Below, one piece after another: positions 8,781 to 16,699 of a DNA stretch of 22,406 nucleotides. Positions within the stretch are counted from its first letter, which is position 1; every line of letters starts with the position of its first letter. This stretch comes from Chryseobacterium gleum. Its GTDB lineage: Bacteria > Bacteroidota > Bacteroidia > Flavobacteriales_D > Crocinitomicaceae. The notes under the pieces were generated by a model. The model did not search any database. It was not told where the DNA came from and was given only the letters and a program-made list of their open reading frames with translations. Both the position numbers and the translations under genes were made by a program. The stretch is from positions 1 through 22,406 of the forward strand of contig CAMCQL010000007.1 in assembly GCA_945877005.1 (NCBI GenBank), written 5' to 3'.

Positions 8781-9524
8781 ATGGCTGGAACAGCAACTAA
8801 AAAGGAAGTATCGGTAGCATCTAAATTAGACGCACTTTACCAATTACAAAGAATTGATTCTGAAATCGATAGAATTAGAACGATACGAGGTGAATTACCA
8901 TTGGAAGTTCAAGATTTAGAAGATGAATTACAAGGTCTAGAAACTCGCTTGAATAAACTACAAGATGAGGTGAAGACTTTAGAGCAGGAAGCTGTAGATC
9001 GTAAAAACGCGATGAAAGATGCTGAAACAGCAATTTTGAAGTATAAAGAACAACAGAACAACGTTCGTAACAATAGAGAGTATGAGTCTTTAGACAAAGA
9101 AATCGAATTTCAAGAGCTTGAAATTAAGTTGCACGACAAGAGAATTAAAGAAGCGAAATTCAATACAGTAAATAAGGCTGAGTTATTGAATGAAGCAAAA
9201 CTAAGATTTGATTTAAGAGCGGGCGATTTGGCAACTAAGAAAGCTGAATTAGATGAAATAATCTCTGAAACTCAAAAAGATGAAGAGATATTAATTACAA
9301 AATCTGAAAAAGCTAAATCTGCAATTGAAGAACGTTTAGTAGTTGCCTATATTAGATTAAGACAAAATGCTAAAAATGGTCTTGCAGTTGTTTCTGTAGA
9401 TCGTGACTCTTGTGGTGGTTGTTTTAACAAAATCCCACCCCAACGTCAACTTGACATTCAAACAAAAAGGAAAATTATTGTTTGTGAACACTGTGGACGG
9501 ATTTTAGTTCCTAAAGAAGATTAA
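8781..9524 (+). CDS. Coiled-coil C4 zinc-ribbon protein
   Basis: A 247-residue protein. Residues ~15-190 form a long, highly charged helical region (heptad-like stretches such as LEDELQGLETRLNKLQDEVK). A C-terminal zinc ribbon has Cys211, Cys214, Cys235 and Cys238 in two CxxC knuckles. This is the zf-RING_7 / DUF164 layout, seen in proteins such as HP0958 of Helicobacter, which binds RNA. The molecular function in Bacteroidota is unknown, although a nucleic-acid role is plausible. It is last in the thiolase-hemB-NIF3 run and is followed by a strong terminator. Its close link to the NIF3 gene suggests a shared process. Confidence 0.93.
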   Translation: MAGTATKKEVSVASKLDALYQLQRIDSEIDRIRTIRGELPLEVQDLEDELQGLETRLNKLQDEVKTLEQEAVDRKNAMKDAETAILKYKEQQNNVRNNREYESLDKEIEFQELEIKLHDKRIKEAKFNTVNKAELLNEAKLRFDLRAGDLATKKAELDEIISETQKDEEILITKSEKAKSAIEERLVVAYIRLRQNAKNGLAVVSVDRDSCGGCFNKIPPQRQLDIQTKRKIIVCEHCGRILVPKED

Positions 9525-9527
9525 TTG

Positions 9528-9555
9528 AAAGCCACTTTTAAGTGGCTTTTTTTTT
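9528..9555 (+). terminator. Intrinsic terminator after the zinc-ribbon gene
   Basis: A 9-bp stem pairs AAAGCCACT (9528-9536) with AGTGGCTTT (9541-9549), with a TTTA loop and a nine-base T run (9547-9555). It begins three bases after the stop codon. This is the clearest rho-independent terminator in the window and ends the run that begins with thiolase. Confidence 0.9.
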
Positions 9556-9564
9556 GAATGTATT

Positions 9565-10614
9565 GTGCGTAATAATATTTTTGTGAAATTTTTATTGTTT
9601 CCATTTTCGCTAATCTACGGTGGAGTTACTTGGTGCAGAAATAAATTTTACGATTTAGGGTTTTTTGCATCTTATAACATTCCAATAAAGTCGATTGTGG
9701 TAGGTAATTTAGCTGTAGGAGGAACAGGTAAAACCCCACATGTAGCATTTTTACTCGATTATTTAGCATCAACTTTTAAAGTGGTCGTGTTGAGCAGAGG
9801 CTATGGTCGAACAACAAAAGGTTTCTTAAACTGTACTGAATATTTAAATGCAAATTTGACAGGTGACGAACCTTTTATGTATGTAAGTCGCTATAGTCAA
9901 AATGAAAATATTACCGTCAATGTTTGTGAAGATAGATGGTTAGGTGTTACTAAAAGTATTTCAGAATTTTCTCCTGATGTTATTATTTTAGACGATGCTT
10001 TTCAGCATAGAAGAGTGAAACCCGGATTAGCAATAGTTTTATCAGATTATAATACCCCCTTTTTTGAAGATAGAATGTTGCCAGCGGGAAATCTCAGGGA
10101 ATATTCATCGGGTTTGAAAAGAGCAGACATTTTAATTTTCACCAAGTGCCCAGATAATTTAACAGATTTTGAAAAGAAAAAAATGTTAAATAAAGTTACG
10201 TCTTTTGAAGGTGCTGTGTTTTTTTCGAAGATTTTATACGGCGATGCGATTCTATTTAATGGTAGTAAAATTATTGATTTAGAGAATTATAGCGTTTTGT
10301 TGGTGACTGGAATCGCCAATCCTACACCATTAGCTACCTATTTACAAAAGTGTGTTTCTTTAGAATTGATTCAATTTCCAGACCATCATGCGTTTAGTAG
10401 TTCGGATATTCAAAAAATTCATGCTAAATTTGATGTTTTACAATCAAATAAAAAAATAATTGTAACGACAGAAAAAGATTACATGCGACTTAAAGCATTT
10501 GAAAATCTGACTGAAAGTGATGGTTATTTATGGTGTTATATAACAATTGATGTAAAATTAGATCGAGAAAAAGAATTTTTAAAAGTATTAAATAGTTATG
10601 TTAGATCAGTTTAA
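9565..10614 (+). CDS. lpxK: Tetraacyldisaccharide 4'-kinase (lipid A synthesis)
   Basis: LpxK phosphorylates the 4' position of the tetraacyl-disaccharide-1-phosphate to make lipid IVA, at the cytoplasmic face of the inner membrane. The 349 residues fit the family. A hydrophobic N-terminus (residues 5-20) gives membrane association. The P-loop is GGTGKTP at 52-58 (preceded by VGNLAV), and the characteristic motif is DDAFQHRR at 143-150. The start is GTG at 9565; no ATG lies before the conserved FPFSLIYGGV segment. It begins only nine bases after the T run of the preceding terminator, so its own promoter is not evident. It overlaps the next gene by 17 bases. Confidence 0.95.
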   Translation: MRNNIFVKFLLFPFSLIYGGVTWCRNKFYDLGFFASYNIPIKSIVVGNLAVGGTGKTPHVAFLLDYLASTFKVVVLSRGYGRTTKGFLNCTEYLNANLTGDEPFMYVSRYSQNENITVNVCEDRWLGVTKSISEFSPDVIILDDAFQHRRVKPGLAIVLSDYNTPFFEDRMLPAGNLREYSSGLKRADILIFTKCPDNLTDFEKKKMLNKVTSFEGAVFFSKILYGDAILFNGSKIIDLENYSVLLVTGIANPTPLATYLQKCVSLELIQFPDHHAFSSSDIQKIHAKFDVLQSNKKIIVTTEKDYMRLKAFENLTESDGYLWCYITIDVKLDREKEFLKVLNSYVRSV

Positions 10615-11410
10615 AGAGTCGGTAGCATTTATTAAAAGTAAAACAAAGATTCAACCAAGTGTTGGAATCATATTGGGAACAGGTTTAGGTGGTTTAGTGA
10701 AAGAAATTGAAGTTGTTGATGAGATTTCTTATTCAGACATTCCTAATTTCCCCATTTCTACTGTAGAAAGTCATTCAGGGAAGCTAATTTTTGGTCGTTT
10801 GGGTGGTAAAGAGGTTGTTGCAATGCAGGGAAGATTTCATTATTACGAAGGGTATGATTTTAAACAAGTTACTTATCCTGTTCGCGTAATGAAGCTATTG
10901 GGGATAGAAAAATTATTTGTTAGCAATGCATCTGGGGGAGTAAATCCTGATTTCGAAGTTGGTGAAATTATGATTCTTGACGATCATATTAATTTCTTTC
11001 CAGGAAATCCGTTGATTGGTAAGAATTTTGATGAATTTGGTCCTAGGTTTCCAGATATGAGCGAACCATATTGTCCCAAAATGATTGCTTTAGCAAAAGA
11101 AATCGCTATTGAAAATGCTATAAAAGTTTCAACTGGTACCTATTTAGGTTTGACAGGTCCTACTTTAGAGACACCTGCAGAATACAAATTTGTTCGTGTA
11201 ATTGGGGCAGATGCAGTTGGAATGTCTACAGTTCCTGAGATAATTGTTGCAAGACATATGGATATTCCTTGTTTTGCAGTTTCGATTATCACTGATTTAG
11301 GTGTACCTGGAAAAATTAAAAAAGTGAGTTTAGCAGATGTGATCGAAGTGGCCTCTCGTCAAGAGCCTAAGATGACATTGATTTTACGCGAACTAATTGC
11401 TCGTTCTTAA
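10598..11410 (+). CDS. Purine nucleoside phosphorylase
   Basis: A 270-residue trimeric-type nucleoside phosphorylase (PNP/MTAP family). It splits purine (deoxy)nucleosides with phosphate into base and sugar-1-phosphate for salvage. Signatures are the N-terminal phosphate loop ILGTGLGGL (25-33), GRFHYYEGY (78-86), VSNASGGV (108-115) and GADAVGMSTVPE (203-214). Compared with human PNP, the base-binding Glu201 corresponds to Glu191 (LETPAE). The usual Asn243 is Asp233 here (SIITDLG), as in methylthioadenosine phosphorylases, which raises the possibility that 6-aminopurines are accepted. The start overlaps the lpxK end by 17 bases in another frame, which implies coupled translation. The family is sure; substrate preference is not. 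Confidence 0.92.
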   Translation: MLDQFKESVAFIKSKTKIQPSVGIILGTGLGGLVKEIEVVDEISYSDIPNFPISTVESHSGKLIFGRLGGKEVVAMQGRFHYYEGYDFKQVTYPVRVMKLLGIEKLFVSNASGGVNPDFEVGEIMILDDHINFFPGNPLIGKNFDEFGPRFPDMSEPYCPKMIALAKEIAIENAIKVSTGTYLGLTGPTLETPAEYKFVRVIGADAVGMSTVPEIIVARHMDIPCFAVSIITDLGVPGKIKKVSLADVIEVASRQEPKMTLILRELIARS

Positions 11411-11415
11411 GATAT

Positions 11416-12876
11416 ATGGATAACATTCGATCAAAATATGAGGTAGTAGTAGGGTTAGAAGTTCATGCTCAAATGTTGACTAAAACTAAAGCCTATTCTG
11501 CTGATATAAATGAATTTGGTTCCCAACCAAATACAAATATAAGTGTTGTAACTTTAGGTCATCCAGGTACCCTACCTGTAATGAATAAACAAACAATTGA
11601 AAATGCGATAAAATTAGGAATTGCATGTAATTCAGAAATTTCTGAAGATCAATTTTTCGCACGGAAAAATTATTTTTACCCGGATTTACCTAAAGGATAT
11701 CAAATAACACAAGATAAAACGCCGATCTGTACCGGAGGATTTTTAATTGTAAAGGACGATTTAGGGAATGAAAAGAAAGTTGGGATTACACGAATTCACA
11801 TGGAAGAGGATGCAGGAAAAAGTATTCATGATGTAGATGTGTTCGATACTTTGGTGGATTTAAATAGAGCAGGGGTTCCTTTGTTAGAAATCGTTTCAGA
11901 ACCTGAAATCCGATCGTCTCAAGAAGCATATAATTATGTTTCCGAAGTAAGAAAGTTAGTTCGTTATTTGGAAATATGTGATGGAAACATGGAAGAAGGT
12001 TCGTTGCGTTGTGACGCGAATATTTCAGTGCGTTTGATAGGAGCATCAGAATTTGGGACGAAAGTAGAAGTAAAGAACATGAACTCCATGAGAAATGTTC
12101 AAAGAGCAATTGAATTTGAGATTACTCGTCAAATTGAAGCGATTGAAGGAGGTGTTCGTATCGATCAAGAAACTCGATCTTTTGATGCGCTCAAAGGAAT
12201 TACAATTTCAATGCGCTCTAAAGAAGCAGCGAATGATTATCGCTATTTTCCAGAACCAGATTTACAACCACTTTACGTAAGTAAGGAACAGGTGGAAAGT
12301 ATTAAAAAAACAATGCCAGCATTACCGAGAGAATTATATTTAAAATACACAGAGCAACTTGGATTATCATCTTATGATGCTTCGATTATTGTTGAAAATA
12401 AAGGAATTGCATTGTTTTATGAGGATGTATTAAAATATAGCCATCAACCAAAAATGATTGCAAATATTTTGATGGGTGAAATAAAAGGGTATTTGAATCA
12501 ACGTGTTTTAGATATTTCTGAATTTCCAATTTCAGCGCAACAAATAGCAGCATTTGTTGAGTTAATTAATGAAGGAAAAGTTTCCTATTCGATTGCTTCA
12601 AGTAAAATTTTCCCTGTTCTATTGGAAGAACCAAGCACACATCCTTTAGAGATAGCAGAAAGATTAAATGTACTTCAAGAATCTGATTCTAATAGTATTT
12701 CAAAATATATTGATGAAGTAATCGAGAAGAATCCAAATGAAATCAAAAGGTATCTTGCAGGTGAAAAACAATTGGTAGGATTTTTGATGGGACAATTAAT
12801 GAAAATTTCTCAAGGAAAAGCGGATCCAAAACAAGCAAATCCATTATTAAGAAAAAAATTAGATGAATTGGTATAA
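11416..12876 (+). CDS. gatB: Asp/Glu-tRNA(Asn/Gln) amidotransferase subunit B
   Basis: GatB is the tRNA-binding, kinase-like subunit of GatCAB, which converts Glu-tRNA-Gln (and Asp-tRNA-Asn) to the correct amides. The 486 residues are of normal length. Family signatures are VVGLEVHAQM (11-20), RKNYFYPDLPKGYQ (83-96), the HMEEDAGKS segment near 127-135 and a C-terminal YqeY-like helical domain that binds tRNA. gatA and gatC are not in the window, so the complex is encoded at separate sites, which is common. It starts five bases after the phosphorylase gene and overlaps the TlpA gene by 14 bases, placing it within a single tight operon. Confidence 0.97.
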   Translation: MDNIRSKYEVVVGLEVHAQMLTKTKAYSADINEFGSQPNTNISVVTLGHPGTLPVMNKQTIENAIKLGIACNSEISEDQFFARKNYFYPDLPKGYQITQDKTPICTGGFLIVKDDLGNEKKVGITRIHMEEDAGKSIHDVDVFDTLVDLNRAGVPLLEIVSEPEIRSSQEAYNYVSEVRKLVRYLEICDGNMEEGSLRCDANISVRLIGASEFGTKVEVKNMNSMRNVQRAIEFEITRQIEAIEGGVRIDQETRSFDALKGITISMRSKEAANDYRYFPEPDLQPLYVSKEQVESIKKTMPALPRELYLKYTEQLGLSSYDASIIVENKGIALFYEDVLKYSHQPKMIANILMGEIKGYLNQRVLDISEFPISAQQIAAFVELINEGKVSYSIASSKIFPVLLEEPSTHPLEIAERLNVLQESDSNSISKYIDEVIEKNPNEIKRYLAGEKQLVGFLMGQLMKISQGKADPKQANPLLRKKLDELV

Positions 12877-14068
12877 CAAATTTATTTGTAGAGTTTTAGG
12901 GACTCTTCTTCTTGCGCTGAGTGTTCTTTTGATTGGAACAGCATGCAATGAAAAGTCAGACGATAAAACAATAGAGGGACAGAATTTGGATAATAATTTC
13001 TCTATTAGCGGTACTATCTTAGGTGCTGCAAATCAACCTGTTATTTTGGAGGCCTTAAGTGCAAAAGGCACTATAAAATTGGCTGAAACGATGACTGAAG
13101 TCAACGGTGATTTTGAGTTAATCGGTAATATTAAAGGTATGGGATTATACCAACTTAGTGTAGGTATAGCAGGTAATAAAAGTATTCCAATTACATTATC
13201 TCCAAAAGAAAAAATAAAAGTAAATGGTTCATATACTAATTTTGAAAGACTGGTAGACATTAAAGGTGCAAAATGGGGACCAGTAGTTTCTGAATACATG
13301 CGTATATTTAATGATTTTGCTATTCAACAAATGGCTTTAGTAAACGATCCGAAATTAACAGAAGACCAAAAAATGCAAGAGTTTCTTAAACTAAGAAAAC
13401 CTTTGGATGAATTTGCTCGGAAACAAATGTTAAATGATTTATCGAATCCGGCAAACATTGTTTTAACAACATCAATGACACCAGCAATGGGGTTTGAACA
13501 ATGGGATCCTTCAAATTTAGAAGTACTTAAATCTGTTTCGAAAGCATTTCAAAAGAAATATCCATCTTCTCCAATTACAAAATCCATGGCTGCTCAGGTA
13601 CAACAAATTGAAGCTGGGTACAATCAATTTAAAAATGGAGGAATTCCGGTTGAATTATCAACTTCAGCACCTGATATTAGTCTTCCGAATCCTGAGGGGA
13701 AAATACTTCAACTTTCATCGTTAAAAGGAAAAGTTGTATTGATAGATTTTTGGGCATCTTGGTGCGGTCCTTGCAGAAGAGAAAATCCCAATGTTGTAGC
13801 TTTATATACTAAATACAAAGATAAAGGTTTTACGGTTTTTAGTGTTTCCTTAGATAATGATAAAGAGGCTTGGAAAAGAGCAATTAAATCTGATGGTTTA
13901 GTATGGCCATATCACGTCAGTGATTTGAAAGAATGGAGTTCCCCTTTGGTGCAATTGTATAAATTTGAAGGTATTCCATTTACTGTTTTACTAGATAAAA
14001 AGGGCAATATTGTAGAGAAAAACTTAAGAGGTAAAGCGTTAGAATTAAAATTAAAAGAAATATTATGA
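12863..14068 (+). CDS. TlpA-type thioredoxin, probable lipoprotein (first of tandem pair)
   Basis: A 401-residue exported thiol-disulfide protein. A hydrophobic leader ends in LLIGTAC with Cys28; the residue at -3 is Gly, so the lipobox is imperfect and ordinary signal cleavage is possible. Residues ~45-135 (SGTILGAANQPVILEAL, EVNGDFELIGNI) resemble the DUF4369 beta domain common before Bacteroidota TlpA domains. The thioredoxin domain runs from about 268 with WCGPC at 300-304 and the cis-proline loop GIPFTV. It should act as a periplasmic reductant, perhaps for cytochrome c or envelope proteins. It begins inside the gatB end (14-base overlap) and overlaps the next gene by four bases. Confidence 0.88.
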   Translation: MNWYNKFICRVLGTLLLALSVLLIGTACNEKSDDKTIEGQNLDNNFSISGTILGAANQPVILEALSAKGTIKLAETMTEVNGDFELIGNIKGMGLYQLSVGIAGNKSIPITLSPKEKIKVNGSYTNFERLVDIKGAKWGPVVSEYMRIFNDFAIQQMALVNDPKLTEDQKMQEFLKLRKPLDEFARKQMLNDLSNPANIVLTTSMTPAMGFEQWDPSNLEVLKSVSKAFQKKYPSSPITKSMAAQVQQIEAGYNQFKNGGIPVELSTSAPDISLPNPEGKILQLSSLKGKVVLIDFWASWCGPCRRENPNVVALYTKYKDKGFTVFSVSLDNDKEAWKRAIKSDGLVWPYHVSDLKEWSSPLVQLYKFEGIPFTVLLDKKGNIVEKNLRGKALELKLKEIL

Positions 14069-15195
14069 TGGAAATTAGTTTAAAAAAAATTAGTTTATTC
14101 CTTGCTTTAGGAATAGTTGGGTTCATTAATGCACAATCACCAATTAATATTACTATCAAAGGGAATGTGTTTAACATGCAAGGAGATTCTGTGATGATTT
14201 CACAGTATTTTGGTGGGAATAATTATAAAAATTTTATTAAAACTAAAAAAGATAAAAAAGGTGATTTTGAGTTAAAAGGAGTGCTCCCCTCTAAAGATGT
14301 ATACGTTTTACGAGTAGGTGAAAATCAACATTTATATTTAATTCTTCGCGAGAATGCCCCGCTTCAAATTTTTGGAGATGCTAAGAATATTACACAGTTT
14401 CACAATATAGTAGGATCAGATGAATCTGTAAACTTAAATAAATTTATTACTAGGCTGCAAGCATTTAATCAAAAGAAAGATTCTGCCAATGCTTATTTAC
14501 AACAAAATCCAGAATTGCAACAACAGGTGAATGAGTCTTTTACTCCAATTTTTACGGAGTTTGAAGGTTACAAACAAAGTTATTTTAATGAAAATCAAAA
14601 TTCACCAGCATTATTACCATTATTGTCAACTATTGATCCGAATGAAAACTTCGAAGCGTATGAGTTAGTTGTTGATCAAATTGTTAAAGGATTTGATGGA
14701 GCTCCGTCTGTAAATCAGATCAAAGCAATGTATTTACAATTAAAAGAGCAACACAATGAAATGCAAATCCTAAGTCCTGGAAAAATAGCGCCTGATTTCA
14801 CTCAAGCAAAACAAGATGGAAAACCACTTAAATTATCAGATTTAAAAGGAAAAGTAGTGTTGATTGATTTTTGGGCATCTTGGTGTGGACCATGTAGAAG
14901 AGAGAATCCGAATGTGGTAAAATTATATGAAAAGTATCAAAAAAATGGGTTCACTGTTTTGAGTGTCTCTTTAGATCAAAATAAAGAACAATGGCTTGCG
15001 GCAGTAAAAAAAGATAATTTATCTTGGCCGAATCATGTAAGTGATTTAAAAGGTTGGGGGAACGAAGCTGCAAAACAATATAAAGTTACTGGTATTCCTT
15101 TTACAGTCTTAGTTGATAAGGAAGGGAAAATAATCAATAAAAATTTGAGAGGACCGGAATTAGAAAAAACATTAGAATCCATATTCGGGTATTAA
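14065..15195 (+). CDS. TlpA-type thioredoxin, secreted (second of tandem pair)
   Basis: A 376-residue paralogue of the preceding protein. It has a clear signal peptide cleaved near FINAQ (about residue 24), then a DUF4369-like domain (ITIKGNVFNMQGDSVMIS, KGDFELKGVL), a helical linker and a thioredoxin domain with WCGPC at 273-277. The 24 residues around the active site (GKVVLIDFW to ENPNVV) are identical to those of its neighbour, and the ends match closely (SDLK, GIPFTVL, NLRG), while the N-terminal halves have diverged. Unlike the first copy it shows no Cys at the cleavage point, so it is probably soluble in the periplasm. The first ATG (14065) overlaps the stop before it; a second ATG follows at 14068. 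Confidence 0.9.
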   Translation: MMEISLKKISLFLALGIVGFINAQSPINITIKGNVFNMQGDSVMISQYFGGNNYKNFIKTKKDKKGDFELKGVLPSKDVYVLRVGENQHLYLILRENAPLQIFGDAKNITQFHNIVGSDESVNLNKFITRLQAFNQKKDSANAYLQQNPELQQQVNESFTPIFTEFEGYKQSYFNENQNSPALLPLLSTIDPNENFEAYELVVDQIVKGFDGAPSVNQIKAMYLQLKEQHNEMQILSPGKIAPDFTQAKQDGKPLKLSDLKGKVVLIDFWASWCGPCRRENPNVVKLYEKYQKNGFTVLSVSLDQNKEQWLAAVKKDNLSWPNHVSDLKGWGNEAAKQYKVTGIPFTVLVDKEGKIINKNLRGPELEKTLESIFGY

Positions 15196-15197
15196 TA

Positions 15198-15986
15198 ATG
15201 TCTTCGTCTAAGAAAATTTATTTTGCTTCTGATTTTCATCTTGGTGCCCCAACGTATGAATTAAGTTTACTTCGTGAAAAGAATATCTGCGCTTGGATGG
15301 ACAAGATACAGCCAACATGTGAGGCGCTTTATCTTGTTGGTGATATTTTTGATTTTTGGTTTGAATATAAATACACTATACCCAAAGGTTTTACGCGTAT
15401 TTTAGGTAAAATCGCGTCATTTACTGATTCTGGAATTCCAGTGCATGTATTTACAGGGAACCATGACATGTGGATTTTTGATTATTTACCGAAAGAATTA
15501 GGGATTCAATTATACAGATCACCAGTAACCCATATCTTACAAGGAAAAAAAATATTTATAGGGCATGGTGATGGTTTAGGTCCAGGAGATTTTAACTATA
15601 AACGATTAAAAAAAATATTTGAAAGTCCAGTTGCACAATTTTTCTTTGGGATATTACATCCTACATTGGGAATTGGTCTCGCTGATTTTCTTTCTAAGCG
15701 CAGTAGGGCTAAATCGGGCCATTTAGATGAACAATTTCTAGGGGAAGAAAATGAATGGTTGGTTCAGTACGCTAAAGAACAGCAATTCAGTAATCCTGTT
15801 GATTATTATTTATTTGGTCATCGACATTTACCGCTGCAGATTCCTATTTCAAGTGATTCAATGTATTATAATATAGGTGATTGGATTAAATACAATACCT
15901 ATGGAGTATTGGAAAATGGTCAGTTTACACTCTATCAATGGGGTGGAGCTGAAAAAAAATACGAATTTATAGTTCCGGAAAATTAG
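15198..15986 (+). CDS. lpxH: UDP-2,3-diacylglucosamine diphosphatase (LpxH family)
   Basis: A calcineurin-like metallophosphoesterase of 262 residues. It removes UMP from UDP-2,3-diacylglucosamine to give lipid X, the step before disaccharide formation in lipid A synthesis. All metal motifs are visible: SDFHLG (11-16), GDIFDFW (48-54), GNHD (87-90), GHGDG (122-126) and GHRH (207-210). It follows the second TlpA gene by two bases and shares the operon with lpxK. Its last 20 bases overlap the 3' end of a convergent minus-strand gene, so no separate terminator exists here. Assignment to LpxH rather than a generic phosphoesterase rests on the family motifs and the lpxK link. Confidence 0.9.
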   Translation: MSSSKKIYFASDFHLGAPTYELSLLREKNICAWMDKIQPTCEALYLVGDIFDFWFEYKYTIPKGFTRILGKIASFTDSGIPVHVFTGNHDMWIFDYLPKELGIQLYRSPVTHILQGKKIFIGHGDGLGPGDFNYKRLKKIFESPVAQFFFGILHPTLGIGLADFLSKRSRAKSGHLDEQFLGEENEWLVQYAKEQQFSNPVDYYLFGHRHLPLQIPISSDSMYYNIGDWIKYNTYGVLENGQFTLYQWGGAEKKYEFIVPEN

Positions 15987-16695
15987 TACTTGAAGGGGGC
16001 GTTTTGTTTGAAGAAGATATGTTTGTTGAATCTACATCAAGCAATTTGTATTTTAATTTTTTCCTTCTATGTTTTCTTGAAGATTCTAATTTGAAATGAG
16101 GATAAATTTTATTCTCCGCAATATATATAAGGCTTATTTGAATAATAAATAAGAGTAAAAAAATAATTAAATTGTAGGATTGTTGCTTTGATTCATGAAT
16201 TTCAACGATGCTCGATTTTTTGCTGATTTTCTTCTCACTTTCCTGAGCCAATTTACTGAAATAGCAGAGATTTGGATTACATATGAAAAAGTATTTTACT
16301 CCTAGTTTCTGGATTAATACATATTTTGAGTCGTCTACTGTTGTGATGGTAGTTTTTTGTTGATCGTTAGTGCTAGCGGAAAAGATATTGATTGGATTAG
16401 GATCAAAAAAAGAAAAAGTATAAAGCCAAACTATACTAAAAAATGTATAAGCAATTGGGATAAATATGAATGGTTTGATTTTAGATTTTGAACGTCTTCG
16501 TATTTTTTTTAATACAATATATATTAAAACATAAATAAAAGGAGTAAAAATACCGAGCCAATAGATAGTATTCTGATCTGAGTCAATCAATAAATACCAA
16601 ATATTATTAAGTATCACAAATAATAAAAAAAGGATGATAGCCTTTCTGCTTATTTCAGATAATTTTCCGCTGTTAGCACTTTTTTTTGTTCTCAA
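15967..16695 (-). CDS. Unrecognised four-helix membrane protein
   Basis: A 242-residue protein I cannot assign. Four hydrophobic helices lie at about 18-37, 43-62, 75-95 and 174-193. Basic stretches (KKIRRRSKSK at 63-72, KHRRKKLKYK at 208-217) would face the cytoplasm, leaving a periplasmic loop at 96-173. That loop holds the only Cys pair (CNPNLC, Cys139 and Cys144), which could form a disulfide. The tail is Ser/Thr-rich. The only near-cognate start in the open frame is TTG at 16695, because a stop lies at 16735-16737, and no Met occurs after it. The start is four bases past the proline dehydrogenase stop, so translation is probably coupled. Its end overlaps lpxH by 20 bases on the opposite strand. 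Confidence 0.65.
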   Translation of the reverse strand: MRTKKSANSGKLSEISRKAIILFLLFVILNNIWYLLIDSDQNTIYWLGIFTPFIYVLIYIVLKKIRRRSKSKIKPFIFIPIAYTFFSIVWLYTFSFFDPNPINIFSASTNDQQKTTITTVDDSKYVLIQKLGVKYFFICNPNLCYFSKLAQESEKKISKKSSIVEIHESKQQSYNLIIFLLLFIIQISLIYIAENKIYPHFKLESSRKHRRKKLKYKLLDVDSTNISSSNKTPPSSTNFPEL

Positions 16696-16699
16696 TAGA

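Noticed and set aside
10598..10614. Possible frameshift or fusion between lpxK and the nucleoside phosphorylase
   Set aside because: Both proteins are full length with normal ends; the 17-base overlap is an ordinary operon overlap.
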